A program made the translations under genes and the position numbers. Shown here piece by piece: positions 19,435 through 28,339 of a DNA stretch of 64,000 bases; position 1 is the stretch's first letter; every line of letters starts with the position of its first letter. The notes below the pieces were generated by a model, which saw only the letters and a program-made list of their open reading frames with translations, ran no database searches and was not told where the DNA came from. Source of the DNA: Peptacetobacter sp900550335 (GTDB taxonomy: Bacteria > Bacillota > Clostridia > Peptostreptococcales > Peptostreptococcaceae); contig NZ_CP180001.1 in the NCBI RefSeq assembly GCF_047528295.1, forward strand, positions 1,302,001 through 1,366,000, in the 5' to 3' direction.

Positions 19435-19451
19435 AAGTATATAAAAAAGAT

Positions 19452-19465
19452 AGAACAAATGTTTG
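19452..19465 (+). promoter_or_regulatory. LexA (DinR) SOS box of recA
   Basis: AGAACAAATGTTTG fits the Gram-positive SOS operator pattern GAAC-N4-GTTY. It sits about 11-25 nt downstream of the predicted start, where bound LexA would block transcription. Confidence 0.75.
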
Positions 19466-19491
19466 ATATATAAACTGAGAGGAGAATCGTG

Positions 19492-20571
19492 ATGAGTGTA
19501 GATCAGGAAAAATTAAAAGCCCTTAACGAAGCATTAGGGAAAATAGAAAAAGACTTTGGTAAAGGTTCAGTAATGAGATTAGGAGAAGCTACTTCTCTAG
19601 AAATAGATACAATATCTACTGGTTCTATAGGACTAGATATAGCAATAGGTATAGGCGGGCTTCCAAAAGGAAGAATAGTTGAGATATACGGACCAGAATC
19701 TTCTGGTAAAACTACAGTTGCACTTCACTGTGTAGCAGAAGCACAGAAAACAGGAGGAATAGCAGCGTTCATAGATGCAGAACACGCATTAGACCCAGTA
19801 TATGCTAAAGCATTAGGTGTAGATGTAGAAAACCTTATAATATCTCAGCCAGATACAGGAGAACAGGCACTAGAAATAGCAGAGGCTCTTATAAGAAGTG
19901 GGGCTATAGACATAATAGTAGTCGACTCTGTTGCTGCATTAGTTCCTAAAGCCGAAATAGAAGGTGATATGGGGGATTCTCATGTAGGGCTTCAGGCAAG
20001 ACTTATGTCTCAGGCTCTTAGAAAATTAACAGGTTCAATAAAGAAATCTAACTGTGTTGCAATATTCATCAACCAGTTAAGAGAAAAAGTTGGTATAATG
20101 TTTGGTAACCCAGAAACAACTACTGGTGGACGTGCACTTAAATTCTACTCTTCTGTAAGATTAGATGTTAGAAAAATAGACACTATAAAACAGGGAGATA
20201 AAGTTTTAGGAAGTAGAACAAGAGTAAAAGTTGTTAAAAATAAAGTTGCACCACCATTCAAACAGGCAGAATTTGATATAATGTATGGACAGGGTATATC
20301 TAAAATAGGTGACTTATTAGATATAGCAGCTGATATAGATGTTGTTAAAAAATCTGGTTCTTGGTACAACTACCAGGATGTTAAACTAGGTCAGGGTAGA
20401 GAAAATGTTAAAAAATTCTTAGAAGACAATATGGATTTAACTAACGAAATAGAAGCTAAAGTAAGACATTACTATCATTTAGATGGAAGTTCTCCAGAAG
20501 AAGAAACTGTAGAAGAACCAAAAGCTACAAAAGCAGCTAAAGATGATAAAAAAGAAGAGAAAACAGTTTAA
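19492..20571 (+). CDS. recA: Recombinase RecA
   Basis: RecA forms filaments on single-stranded DNA, drives strand exchange and triggers LexA self-cleavage. The 359-residue product contains Walker A GPESSGKTT, IDAEHALDP, the loop NQLREKVGIMFGNPETTTGG, and an acidic/lysine-rich tail. ATG 19492 is preferred over the adjacent GTG 19489 by spacing from GAGAGGAG. All Gln codons are CAG. The SOS box upstream supports damage induction. Confidence 0.97.
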   Translation: MSVDQEKLKALNEALGKIEKDFGKGSVMRLGEATSLEIDTISTGSIGLDIAIGIGGLPKGRIVEIYGPESSGKTTVALHCVAEAQKTGGIAAFIDAEHALDPVYAKALGVDVENLIISQPDTGEQALEIAEALIRSGAIDIIVVDSVAALVPKAEIEGDMGDSHVGLQARLMSQALRKLTGSIKKSNCVAIFINQLREKVGIMFGNPETTTGGRALKFYSSVRLDVRKIDTIKQGDKVLGSRTRVKVVKNKVAPPFKQAEFDIMYGQGISKIGDLLDIAADIDVVKKSGSWYNYQDVKLGQGRENVKKFLEDNMDLTNEIEAKVRHYYHLDGSSPEEETVEEPKATKAAKDDKKEEKTV

Positions 20572-20600
20572 TTTAAGATAAAGTTCAAATATATAACGAT

Positions 20601-20632
20601 AAAAAAAGAGAGTTTTAAAACTCTCTTTTTTT
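20601..20632. terminator. Bidirectional terminator between recA and a convergent small gene
   Basis: Stem AAAGAGAGTTTT/AAAACTCTCTTT with A and T runs on both sides, so it can serve both strands. Confidence 0.85.
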
Positions 20633-20642
20633 ATGTTTACGA

Positions 20643-20867
20643 TTATCTAAAAAGATTTCTTATAAAGTTTCTTATACCCCCCACAACTTTTCCAATTAAA
20701 AAAGAAATAGCTATATTTATAAACTGAATAGCCATAACCCAAGGCATAAAAACAACAGTAACTGTTTCAATACACCATAAAACACTTACAAATGTAACAG
20801 CACCAGGTCCAAAAAGTAAACCAGAACCAATTATAGAAGCTGTTATTAAAAATTGAAATTCTAACAT
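20643..20867 (-). CDS. Small hydrophobic protein of unknown function
   Basis: The 74-residue protein has two long hydrophobic segments (about 5-30 and 34-60) and a basic tail (GGIRNFIRNLFR), typical of a small inner-membrane protein. The gene is supported by AAGAGGTG 5 nt before its ATG and by the shared terminator at its 3' end. I do not recognise the family. Holin-like or other small-membrane-protein roles cannot be distinguished. Confidence 0.65.
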   Translation of the reverse strand: MLEFQFLITASIIGSGLLFGPGAVTFVSVLWCIETVTVVFMPWVMAIQFINIAISFLIGKVVGGIRNFIRNLFR

Positions 20868-21276
20868 AATACACCTCTTAAATTAAATTTTAATATGAAT
20901 AATATACAATGATTTTTAATAAAAAGTCAAGAAGTAAAAATAATCAAAATCAGATATTAAAATAATTATTATAAAAAATTTTTTTGAAATAAGAATAAAA
21001 AATATAAATAGTGGTATAAATATAAAAAATATGAAAAAATTGTGAATAATATTACTATCATTGTGTTTCCTCAATCTTGACATGATTATGAAAACATTAT
21101 AAAATTAAAAGAGGGTATTTTATCCAAACTTAACTATATCCAATAAAATAATATATTCTTTAAAAAGTTTAATATACTAGAATATGAGAGTTAATATGAA
21201 AATGGAAGATTAGCAAATTAAGGGAGGAATCCTAAAAACTATTGTCTATACAATAGTTAGCAATATTAAAAAGGAG
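20868..21276. other. Intergenic region with divergent upstream sequences and the rny leader
   Basis: This 409-nt region separates the small minus-strand gene from rny. It holds the rny promoter (21077-21105) and a leader of about 165 nt that includes a perfect 8-bp hairpin AACTATTG/CAATAGTT at 21238-21259. A nine-codon frame starts with ATG near 21184 but lacks convincing support. The A/T-rich stretch 20900-21060 shows nothing else. Confidence 0.5.
21077..21105 (+). promoter_or_regulatory. Predicted rny promoter
   Basis: A consensus TTGACA (21077-21082), exactly 17 nt, and TAAAAT (21100-21105). Confidence 0.7.
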
Positions 21277-22818
21277 GTGGATGTCATAGATAAGATATTA
21301 GTGGCGTTAGGTTGCGCAATAGTCGGAATAATAGTAGGTTATTTTGTTAGAAGAAATATATCTGAAGCTAAAGTGGGCCAGGCAGAAACTAGAGCTAAAG
21401 AAATTATAGATAAAGCAAACCATGATTCTGAAACAGTAAGAAAAGAAAAACTATTAGAAGCTAAAGAAGAAATTCATAAATTGCGTACAGAAGCAGAGAA
21501 GGAAAACAGAGAAAGAAGAAACGAAGTACAGAAGTACGAAAGAAGAGTATTACAGAAAGAAGAAAATCTTGACAAAAAGACATCTGAACTTGAATCAAAA
21601 GAAGCAAATCTTAGAGACAAAGTAAAAGCATTAGACAAAAAAGAAGAAGAAGTAGAAATCATAAAGCACAAACAGCTTGAAAAACTTGAAAGTATTTCAG
21701 GAATAAGCTCAGAAAAGGCTAAAGAAATCATACTTACAAATGCTGAAAGAGATGTTAGACGTGAGATGTCTATAATGATAAAAGAAGTAGAATCTCAGGC
21801 AAAGGATGAAGCTGAAAAGAAAGCTAGAGAAATAATAGGATATGCTATACAGAAATGTGCAGCAGATCACGTTGCCGAAACAACTGTTACAGTTGTAAAT
21901 CTTCCAAATGACGAAATGAAGGGAAGAATAATCGGTAGAGAAGGTAGAAACATAAGAACACTTGAAACATTAACAGGAATAGATCTAATAATAGATGATA
22001 CTCCTGAAGCAGTTATACTTTCTGGATTCGACCCAATAAGAAGAGAGATAGCTAGAATAGCTCTTGAAAAACTTATAGCAGACGGAAGAATACATCCAGC
22101 AAGAATAGAAGAAATGGTAGAAAAAGCTAGAAAAGAAGTTGAAAATATAATAAAAGAATATGGAGAACAGGCAGCATTTGAAACAGGTGTGCATGGACTT
22201 CATCCTGAACTTATAAAACTTCTTGGTAGATTAAACTACAGAACTAGTTATGGACAGAATGTACTTAAACATTCTATAGAAGTTGCTCATATAGCTGGTA
22301 TAATGGCATCTGAATTAGGTGTAGACGTTAAGTTAGCTAAGAGAGCAGGTCTTCTTCACGATATAGGTAAGTCTGTTGACCATGAAATGGAAGGTACTCA
22401 TGTTGAAATAGGTATGGACTTATTAAGAAGATACAAAGAATCTAAAGAAGTTATACATGCTATGTCAACTCACCATGGAGATTACGAACCACAGACTATA
22501 GAAGCTGTACTAGTTACTGCTGCAGATGCTATATCAGCAGCTAGACCAGGTGCAAGACGTGAAACTTTAGAAGCGTACATTAAGAGACTAGAAAAACTTG
22601 AAGAGATAGCCAATTCTTATGAAGGTGTAGAAAAATCGTTCGCAATACAGGCTGGTAGAGAAATAAGAATAATGGTAAAACCAGAAGAAGTTAGCGATGA
22701 AGAAATACATCTATTAGCTAGAGATATGACTAAGAAAATAGAAGAAGGACTTGAATATCCAGGTCAGATAAAAGTAAGCATAATAAGAGAAACTAGAGCA
22801 ATAGAATATGCAAAATAA
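21277..22818 (+). CDS. rny: Ribonuclease Y
   Basis: RNase Y is the membrane-anchored endoribonuclease that starts mRNA decay in many Firmicutes. Domain order: N-terminal membrane helix (about 5-25), a long charged coiled coil (25-200), a KH domain (GRIIGREGRNIRTLETLTG), and an HD domain with LLHDIGKSVDHEMEGTH. Its length of about 513 fits the family. The start is uncertain: GTG 21277 overlaps the last base of AAGGAGG, ATG 21281 is out of frame and hits a stop after two codons, and the next in-frame GTG is 21301. Confidence 0.93.
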   Translation: MDVIDKILVALGCAIVGIIVGYFVRRNISEAKVGQAETRAKEIIDKANHDSETVRKEKLLEAKEEIHKLRTEAEKENRERRNEVQKYERRVLQKEENLDKKTSELESKEANLRDKVKALDKKEEEVEIIKHKQLEKLESISGISSEKAKEIILTNAERDVRREMSIMIKEVESQAKDEAEKKAREIIGYAIQKCAADHVAETTVTVVNLPNDEMKGRIIGREGRNIRTLETLTGIDLIIDDTPEAVILSGFDPIRREIARIALEKLIADGRIHPARIEEMVEKARKEVENIIKEYGEQAAFETGVHGLHPELIKLLGRLNYRTSYGQNVLKHSIEVAHIAGIMASELGVDVKLAKRAGLLHDIGKSVDHEMEGTHVEIGMDLLRRYKESKEVIHAMSTHHGDYEPQTIEAVLVTAADAISAARPGARRETLEAYIKRLEKLEEIANSYEGVEKSFAIQAGREIRIMVKPEEVSDEEIHLLARDMTKKIEEGLEYPGQIKVSIIRETRAIEYAK

Positions 22819-22824
22819 TGAATT

Positions 22825-22855
22825 AAAAAGCTATCTCGTATGAGATAGCTTTTTA
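22825..22855 (+). terminator. Terminator after rny
   Basis: Stem AAAGCTATCTC/GAGATAGCTTT with a 4-nt loop and T-run. Confidence 0.87.
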
Positions 22856-22946
22856 TGTATAAAATATAAATTTAATAGTTATAAAAAAAGGGAATAGACA
22901 TACTTATGTTTAAATATATAATAGAGAATACAAGGGGGGAGATTTA

Positions 22947-24752
22947 ATGAACTATTACGAAAATATAAATTCGCAATTAGAAGCCCTGAAGCTTAAAGAA
23001 ATAGAAAAAATATTTTATGAAAAGATAAAGGATGAAGGAAGGATAATTCCCAAAGTTATACCTTTTAAAGGTGTAAACACAGATATGCTTTACATAAAAG
23101 ATAATAAAGCTTTATTTCTTAAGTTTATGAATACTACTGATGAATTATTCTCTATATTGGATGAAGAACTTTTAGAGATAATGAAAGAAGAATATGATTT
23201 ATTAAAAATAAAAATGCAGCAAAATCACAATCAAATATCGTATGATTATATGTTTGTTATGCCATATGTGAATATAGATGATGTATACGATTATGGAGAT
23301 TTTGTAGAAAAAAATATAATAGATAGAGATGGCTTTGAAGCAATTATGAGTGGTAAAAAATCTCTTGACGATTATATGAATGAAGAAAATGACGAAATAA
23401 TTTTAAACCTATTCCTATTTGATGTTTGCTCTGAATACTATATTTTGGATAGCAAACTACATCTAAATAAGGATTTTAAGAAAATATCTTTCTTTAGCAA
23501 TGAATACGAATATACTGCTACTGTTATGGAAAATAGCCAGATTGTAGAGGCAGATTCTATACATTATGGGACAACTCTTTACAATGGTGCTTCAGGGACG
23601 GGAAAAACGTCTCTAATGCTTAGTAGAGCTATAAAGCTATCAAAGATATATCCTCATCATAAATTCCTTATAATAACTGAAAATAAACAGTCTAGCAGTG
23701 ATTTAAGAGAAAAATTAGAGGTTCTTAGCAATGATATTTCAAATTTAGAAATACATACATTTGGATCTTTTGTATTTAAACTTGCTAGAATATACAATCT
23801 AGTGTTTGACTATGCTATGCTTAAAAGGGATTACGAAAAAACATTTGAAAATATAATTAAACAGGCTAAAAATGTTATAAAAAATAAAAGAATGTTCAAG
23901 GGAATATTTATAGACGAGGCTGAGAATTTCAGCGAGGATCAGATAAAATTCCTAGAGGAGTTCTTATATAAGACAAAGCATATTTTCAATATTTTCAATT
24001 GTAAGACAATGAATCTAACCAATAATATGAACATATTCAAAAATAAATATGAGAATATACATATAGATAAGATTGTAGAATTGAAAAAAAATTACAGACA
24101 GACTGGTAGTCTTGTAGATTTTTCTAATAAACTAGGTCAAAATGCCGATAATTACTATAAAGAAATCAGACCTGATATAAAGAGAAGTGTATTCTTAGAA
24201 TCAGAGCCTATTAGAGACTTTGGAAAGAATCAGGTAGCACTTATTAAAGTAAGTGATTTAGATGATCAGATTAGTTCTGTTATATGGGAAATTGAGTACT
24301 TTGTAGATAAGAAAGGATTAGATTATTCAGATATAGCTATAATATATCCATTTAATAAGAAAAGACTTAAAAATGGAAAAACTATCTACTTCCAGTATAT
24401 GATAAAGAAAGCGCTAGACGATGCTGGTATAGAAGTGATAGTATCTGATGAAAATCTGACTAGTTTAAGTAGAAAAAATGGTGTTACTATATCCAATATA
24501 TATACAGTTAAGAGTTTAGAATTTAAGGCTGTTATAATCTGCGAGTTAGAGATGTTATACAATCAGAAAATAGCGGATACTACTCAAGATTATCAGGTAA
24601 ATGACTTTGCAGGAGATATAAATAAGGTTTATCATGCTGTAAATAGAGCAACTGACTATGTAAGTTTTGTAACTACATTTAGCGAGGATACAAGCGATAT
24701 TATCAAAGTGATAAACGACACTGTAGAGAGTGAAAAGATAATAAATATGTAA
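22947..24752 (+). CDS. UvrD-like SF1 helicase/ATPase with unknown N-terminal domain
   Basis: The 601-residue protein has SF1A helicase motifs: Walker A NGASGTGKTSLML (about 213-225), Walker B FKGIFIDEAENF, the arginine motif KKNYRQTGSL, a motif V-like TVKSLEFKAVIICEL, and a motif VI-like YHAVNRATDYVSF. The first 200 residues lack a domain I recognise; they contain hydrophobic and acidic runs and may resemble nuclease-like N-termini of related proteins. GGGGGGAG precedes the ATG. It is a single-gene unit between two terminators. Helicase activity is inferred and its role is unknown. Confidence 0.75.
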   Translation: MNYYENINSQLEALKLKEIEKIFYEKIKDEGRIIPKVIPFKGVNTDMLYIKDNKALFLKFMNTTDELFSILDEELLEIMKEEYDLLKIKMQQNHNQISYDYMFVMPYVNIDDVYDYGDFVEKNIIDRDGFEAIMSGKKSLDDYMNEENDEIILNLFLFDVCSEYYILDSKLHLNKDFKKISFFSNEYEYTATVMENSQIVEADSIHYGTTLYNGASGTGKTSLMLSRAIKLSKIYPHHKFLIITENKQSSSDLREKLEVLSNDISNLEIHTFGSFVFKLARIYNLVFDYAMLKRDYEKTFENIIKQAKNVIKNKRMFKGIFIDEAENFSEDQIKFLEEFLYKTKHIFNIFNCKTMNLTNNMNIFKNKYENIHIDKIVELKKNYRQTGSLVDFSNKLGQNADNYYKEIRPDIKRSVFLESEPIRDFGKNQVALIKVSDLDDQISSVIWEIEYFVDKKGLDYSDIAIIYPFNKKRLKNGKTIYFQYMIKKALDDAGIEVIVSDENLTSLSRKNGVTISNIYTVKSLEFKAVIICELEMLYNQKIADTTQDYQVNDFAGDINKVYHAVNRATDYVSFVTTFSEDTSDIIKVINDTVESEKIINM

Positions 24753-24755
24753 AAG

Positions 24756-24807
24756 AAAAGGGACTTTATAATGACGATATGTCAAAATAAAAGTCCCTTT
24801 ATTTTTT
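24756..24807. terminator. Bidirectional terminator between convergent genes
   Basis: Stem AAAGGGACTTT/AAAGTCCCTTT with a longer loop, a T-run after it on the + strand and A-rich sequence before it. Confidence 0.8.
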
Positions 24808-24808
24808 A

Positions 24809-25621
24809 TTATTTAATAAATCCGAAGTATAGAAGTACTATTATACCAAGTACAATTCTATAATATCCGAAAGCTTTGAAGTCGTGCTTTTTGATGTAGT
24901 CCATAAAGAATTTTATAACTATAACAGAAACTACAAATGCTACAACAGATCCAACTCCTAATACTAACCATTCAAATCCTGAGAATGCAAATCCAGTTTT
25001 AACTAATTTTAGTAAACTAGCACCAAGCATAGTAGGTATTGCTAGGAAGAATGAGAATTCTGCAGCAACATATCTAGAAGCTCCAAGTAGAGTAGCACCT
25101 ATTATTGTTGAACCAGATCTTGATGTACCTGGTATAAGTGCTAGACACTGGAATAGACCTATTCCTAAAGCTAACTTATAAGAAACCTGAGAAAAGTCTG
25201 AAACAGCAGGCTTTTTATTTCTATTTTCTATAACTATCATTATAACCCCATATATTATAAGAGCTAGTGCAACAGTAGTTGAATTGAAGAATAAACGGTC
25301 TATATCCTCTTCAAATAAAATACCTATTATACCTGATGGTATAACAGCTACTATTACCTTTGCCCATAGGCTTAAAGTTTCTTTCTTTTCAACCTTGCTC
25401 TTACTAGAGTCAAAAGGATTTAGTTTTTTGAAGAATATAAGTAAAACTGCTAAAATCGAACCAAACTGTATAACTACAAGGAATGTACTTATAAATGTTG
25501 GCGAGAAATTAAGTTTTACAAATTCATCGACAAGTATCATATGTCCAGTACTACTTACAGGAAGCCATTCAGTTATACCCTGAACAATCCCAAGTAGGAC
25601 GGCTTTAAGTATTTCTATCAA
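24809..25621 (-). CDS. uppP: Undecaprenyl-diphosphatase UppP/BacA
   Basis: UppP dephosphorylates undecaprenyl pyrophosphate to recycle the peptidoglycan lipid carrier; extra copies give bacitracin resistance. The 270-residue polytopic membrane protein has the motif QGITEWLPVSSTGHM near residue 15 and PGTSRSGSTIIGATLLG in the second half, the two repeats forming the active site. AGGAGGT precedes the ATG. It is probably a monocistronic unit. Confidence 0.95.
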   Translation of the reverse strand: MIEILKAVLLGIVQGITEWLPVSSTGHMILVDEFVKLNFSPTFISTFLVVIQFGSILAVLLIFFKKLNPFDSSKSKVEKKETLSLWAKVIVAVIPSGIIGILFEEDIDRLFFNSTTVALALIIYGVIMIVIENRNKKPAVSDFSQVSYKLALGIGLFQCLALIPGTSRSGSTIIGATLLGASRYVAAEFSFFLAIPTMLGASLLKLVKTGFAFSGFEWLVLGVGSVVAFVVSVIVIKFFMDYIKKHDFKAFGYYRIVLGIIVLLYFGFIK

Positions 25622-25753
25622 AGTGTTACCTCCTAAAATTCAAATTTAATTGTATTTACAACATAGTTTTAAACAATGCCATACCTAAAATATAATATCA
25701 CAACCAAACAAACTTAACAAGTAAGACAGAATAAATAAAATCTAAAGAAATCA

Positions 25754-25787
25754 TAAAAAAAGAAGGATAATAATTATCCTTCTTTTA
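25754..25787 (-). terminator. Terminator of the aminotransferase gene
   Basis: Stem AGAAGGATAA/TTATCCTTCT; on the minus strand it is followed by seven T. Confidence 0.85.
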
Positions 25788-25803
25788 AATATATTAAATT
25801 TTA

Positions 25804-27003
25804 TTATTTGTTTAATTTAACGTAAGCTTCAAGACCTTCTTTAAGTATTTTAGCTGCTTTTCTTAAATCTTCTTCTTTTAATATGTAAGCAAGTCTTATT
25901 TCATCTCTTCCTAGTCCTGGAGTAGCGTAGAATCCTTCAGCTGGAGTAGCCATTACTGTTTCATTATCAACTCTGAATTCAGTAAGCATCCATTTAACGA
26001 ATTCTTCTGCATTGTCTACTGGAAGTTTAGCAACTATATAGAAAGCACCTGTTGGTTTTTCACATATAACTCCATCAACTTTCATTAATTCAGAATAAAG
26101 AACATCTCTTCTTTTTCTGTATTCATCATTAACTTCTTTGAAGTAAGATACTGGAGTTTTGTAAAGTTCAACAGCACCAACCTGTTCTAATGTTGGAACA
26201 CAAAGTCTTCCCTGGCAAAGTTTCATTATCTGAGCTATAAGTTCTTTGTTTTTAGATGCTATAGATCCTATTCTTGCACCACAAGCACTGTATCTCTTAG
26301 AAACTGAGTCTATTATTATAACTCTGTCTTCAACCTGTTTTAAGTTACCGAAGCTTGTATATTCTAATCCATCATATACGAATTCTCTGTAAACTTCATC
26401 AGATATTATCCATAAGTCTTTTTCTATAGCTATTTCAGCTATCATTTCTAATTCTTCTTTGCTGTATATAGCACCAGTTGGGTTACCTGGATTCGAAAGA
26501 AGTATAGCTTTTACTTTATCATCTATTTTAGAAAGTATTTCTTCTTTAGATGGTAAATGGAAACCATTTTCTGCTTTAGTAGTTATTGGAGCAACTCCAA
26601 CGTTTACGCACTGTCCGAAACCATTGTAGTTAGTGTAGAATGGTTCTGGTATTAAAAGTTTGTCTCCTGGATCGCAAGTAGCCATCATAGCGAATAATAA
26701 TGCTTCAGAACCACCATTAGTTATAAGAAGTTCGTCCTTATCAAAGTGCATATCATAAGTTTTGTAGTAATCCTGAAGAGCTTCTATAAGTTCTGGTATA
26801 CCCTGAGAAACAGCATATTCTAATACTTCGTTATCGAAGTTTTTAACTGCTTCAAAGAATCCTCTTGGAGTTTTTATATCTGGCTGTCCTATATTAAGGT
26901 GATAAACTTTAACACCTTCAGCTTTTGCAGCAGTTGCAAAAGGAACTAGCTTTCTTATTGGTGATGACTGCATAGCAGTAACTCTGTTTGAAAAATTATT
27001 CAT
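25804..27003 (-). CDS. PLP-dependent aminotransferase, class I/II
   Basis: The 399-residue protein is an aspartate/aromatic-aminotransferase-like enzyme. Visible motifs are LLSNPGNPTGAIYSKEEL, ISDEVYREFVYDG, and the PLP lysine in IIDSVSKRYSACGARIGS. The N-terminus MQSSPIRKLVPFATAAK and HLNIGQPDIKTP fit subgroup I-gamma. Substrate cannot be fixed by sequence; aspartate aminotransferase is the usual annotation. AGGGGGT precedes the ATG. High CAG use suggests strong expression. Confidence 0.88.
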   Translation of the reverse strand: MNNFSNRVTAMQSSPIRKLVPFATAAKAEGVKVYHLNIGQPDIKTPRGFFEAVKNFDNEVLEYAVSQGIPELIEALQDYYKTYDMHFDKDELLITNGGSEALLFAMMATCDPGDKLLIPEPFYTNYNGFGQCVNVGVAPITTKAENGFHLPSKEEILSKIDDKVKAILLSNPGNPTGAIYSKEELEMIAEIAIEKDLWIISDEVYREFVYDGLEYTSFGNLKQVEDRVIIIDSVSKRYSACGARIGSIASKNKELIAQIMKLCQGRLCVPTLEQVGAVELYKTPVSYFKEVNDEYRKRRDVLYSELMKVDGVICEKPTGAFYIVAKLPVDNAEEFVKWMLTEFRVDNETVMATPAEGFYATPGLGRDEIRLAYILKEEDLRKAAKILKEGLEAYVKLNK

Positions 27004-27353
27004 TTATAAGTACCCCCTAAAATAATCTCAAAAACACACTATTTAAGTTTGAATTAATAATGTGTAATATTTAAACATATATTAAATATTGTGTAGCTTT
27101 AAAAAAGCTTTTCCTCTTACATAATAACATATAAGATTAAAAAAAACATCCTATTTATCTAAAATTTATTGACAAATATATAATTAACAAAAAATAACTA
27201 ATTTTCAGATAATGAGTTTTTTTATAGTACTTTTTCTGTCAGATGAGAGAATTTTTTATGAAAATCTGATATAATTAAACTAATAAATTTCATGGAATAA
27301 AAATTGAATTTATAAATTTTATTTTTAAAAGAATTGTGCTAGGAGGTGCCGAC
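27004..27353. other. Intergenic region between divergent genes
   Basis: The + strand gene has an extended -10 element TGA-TATAAT (27267-27275) with no clear -35. A small AGCTTT/AAAGCT hairpin near 27096-27110 has no T-run. No convincing minus-strand promoter for the aminotransferase could be assigned, and I see nothing else. Confidence 0.4.
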
Positions 27354-28319
27354 TTGAAGAAAGAGCTAAGAGTTGATCCTACGAATAATGATATTATAAT
27401 ATTTGCAAGAGAAAGAGCATCTAGACCTTTGGATAATGTTAAAAAAAATAATCCTATAGATGAGGATGACATAATAAAAGAATATGAAGAGAATTGTCCT
27501 TTCTGTAGGGGAAATGAACATCAGACAGATGAGCCTACTGAAGAAATATACGTAGATGGAAAATGGGCAGCAAAGTCTGTAAAAAATAAATATCCTATAG
27601 TTGATATGGATTCTGATGAAGTGTTTGGAGTTCATGAAGTAATAATAGAAAGTTATAGACATAATGCTAATTTCTTCAATATGAGTGAAGAAGAATTTAA
27701 AACAATGTTTAAATTATATGTAAATAGGTATAAATATTTAATAAATCAAAAAGGAATAGAATATGTAAATCTATTTAAAAACTTTTTGAGAAAATCTGGG
27801 GCATCGCTAATGCATCCTCATGCCCAGATAACAGCTTTATCAGTTATACCGCCAGAGATACATAAGGAGCTATTAGTAGCACATGATTATTATGGATGGG
27901 AAAATACTAATCTATATGAAGATATTATAAATGATGAGAAAGAATACAAAAAAAGACTTGTTTATTCTGGGACAAGATTCATTGCTATAATACCTTCTGC
28001 TAGTAAAAATCCGACTGAAGTTAGAATAATTTTTAACAAAGGTGTAAAATTTGAAAATTTAGATTCAGTAGATATAGATGAATTAGCTTATGCTTTTAAG
28101 GGTATTTTTGCAAATTATAAAAAGATGTTTGGAGTAATACCTTTTAACATATGGGTTCATTCACATCCTAATGGAATAGAAACTAAGGAATATTTTAACC
28201 TGCATATACACATATTCCCTAGAAAATTCAACTACGGTGGTTTTGAATTAAGTACAGGAATGTATGTTAGCTCTTATCCGCCAGAAGATATAGCAAAACA
28301 GTTGAGGATAGAAGAATAA
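27354..28319 (+). CDS. GalT-like HIT-superfamily protein
   Basis: The 321-residue protein resembles galactose-1-phosphate uridylyltransferases. It has a CPFC zinc-type motif, the active-site segment KSGASLMHPHAQI (HPHxQ), and the second histidine region FNLHIHIFPR. Overall spacing is shorter and the sequence diverges from true GalT, and no other galactose genes are near, so the substrate is uncertain. TTG 27354 is chosen because AGGAGG (27341-27346) lies 7 nt upstream. exoA follows 20 nt downstream. Confidence 0.7.
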   Translation: MKKELRVDPTNNDIIIFARERASRPLDNVKKNNPIDEDDIIKEYEENCPFCRGNEHQTDEPTEEIYVDGKWAAKSVKNKYPIVDMDSDEVFGVHEVIIESYRHNANFFNMSEEEFKTMFKLYVNRYKYLINQKGIEYVNLFKNFLRKSGASLMHPHAQITALSVIPPEIHKELLVAHDYYGWENTNLYEDIINDEKEYKKRLVYSGTRFIAIIPSASKNPTEVRIIFNKGVKFENLDSVDIDELAYAFKGIFANYKKMFGVIPFNIWVHSHPNGIETKEYFNLHIHIFPRKFNYGGFELSTGMYVSSYPPEDIAKQLRIEE

Positions 28320-28339
28320 AAATAGATTGGAGAGAAATA

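Noticed and set aside
21184..21213. Nine-codon frame in the rny leader
   Set aside because: No ribosome site, and very short A/T-rich frames are expected by chance.
27095..27112. AGCTTT/AAAGCT hairpin as a terminator
   Set aside because: Short stem with no T-run on either strand.
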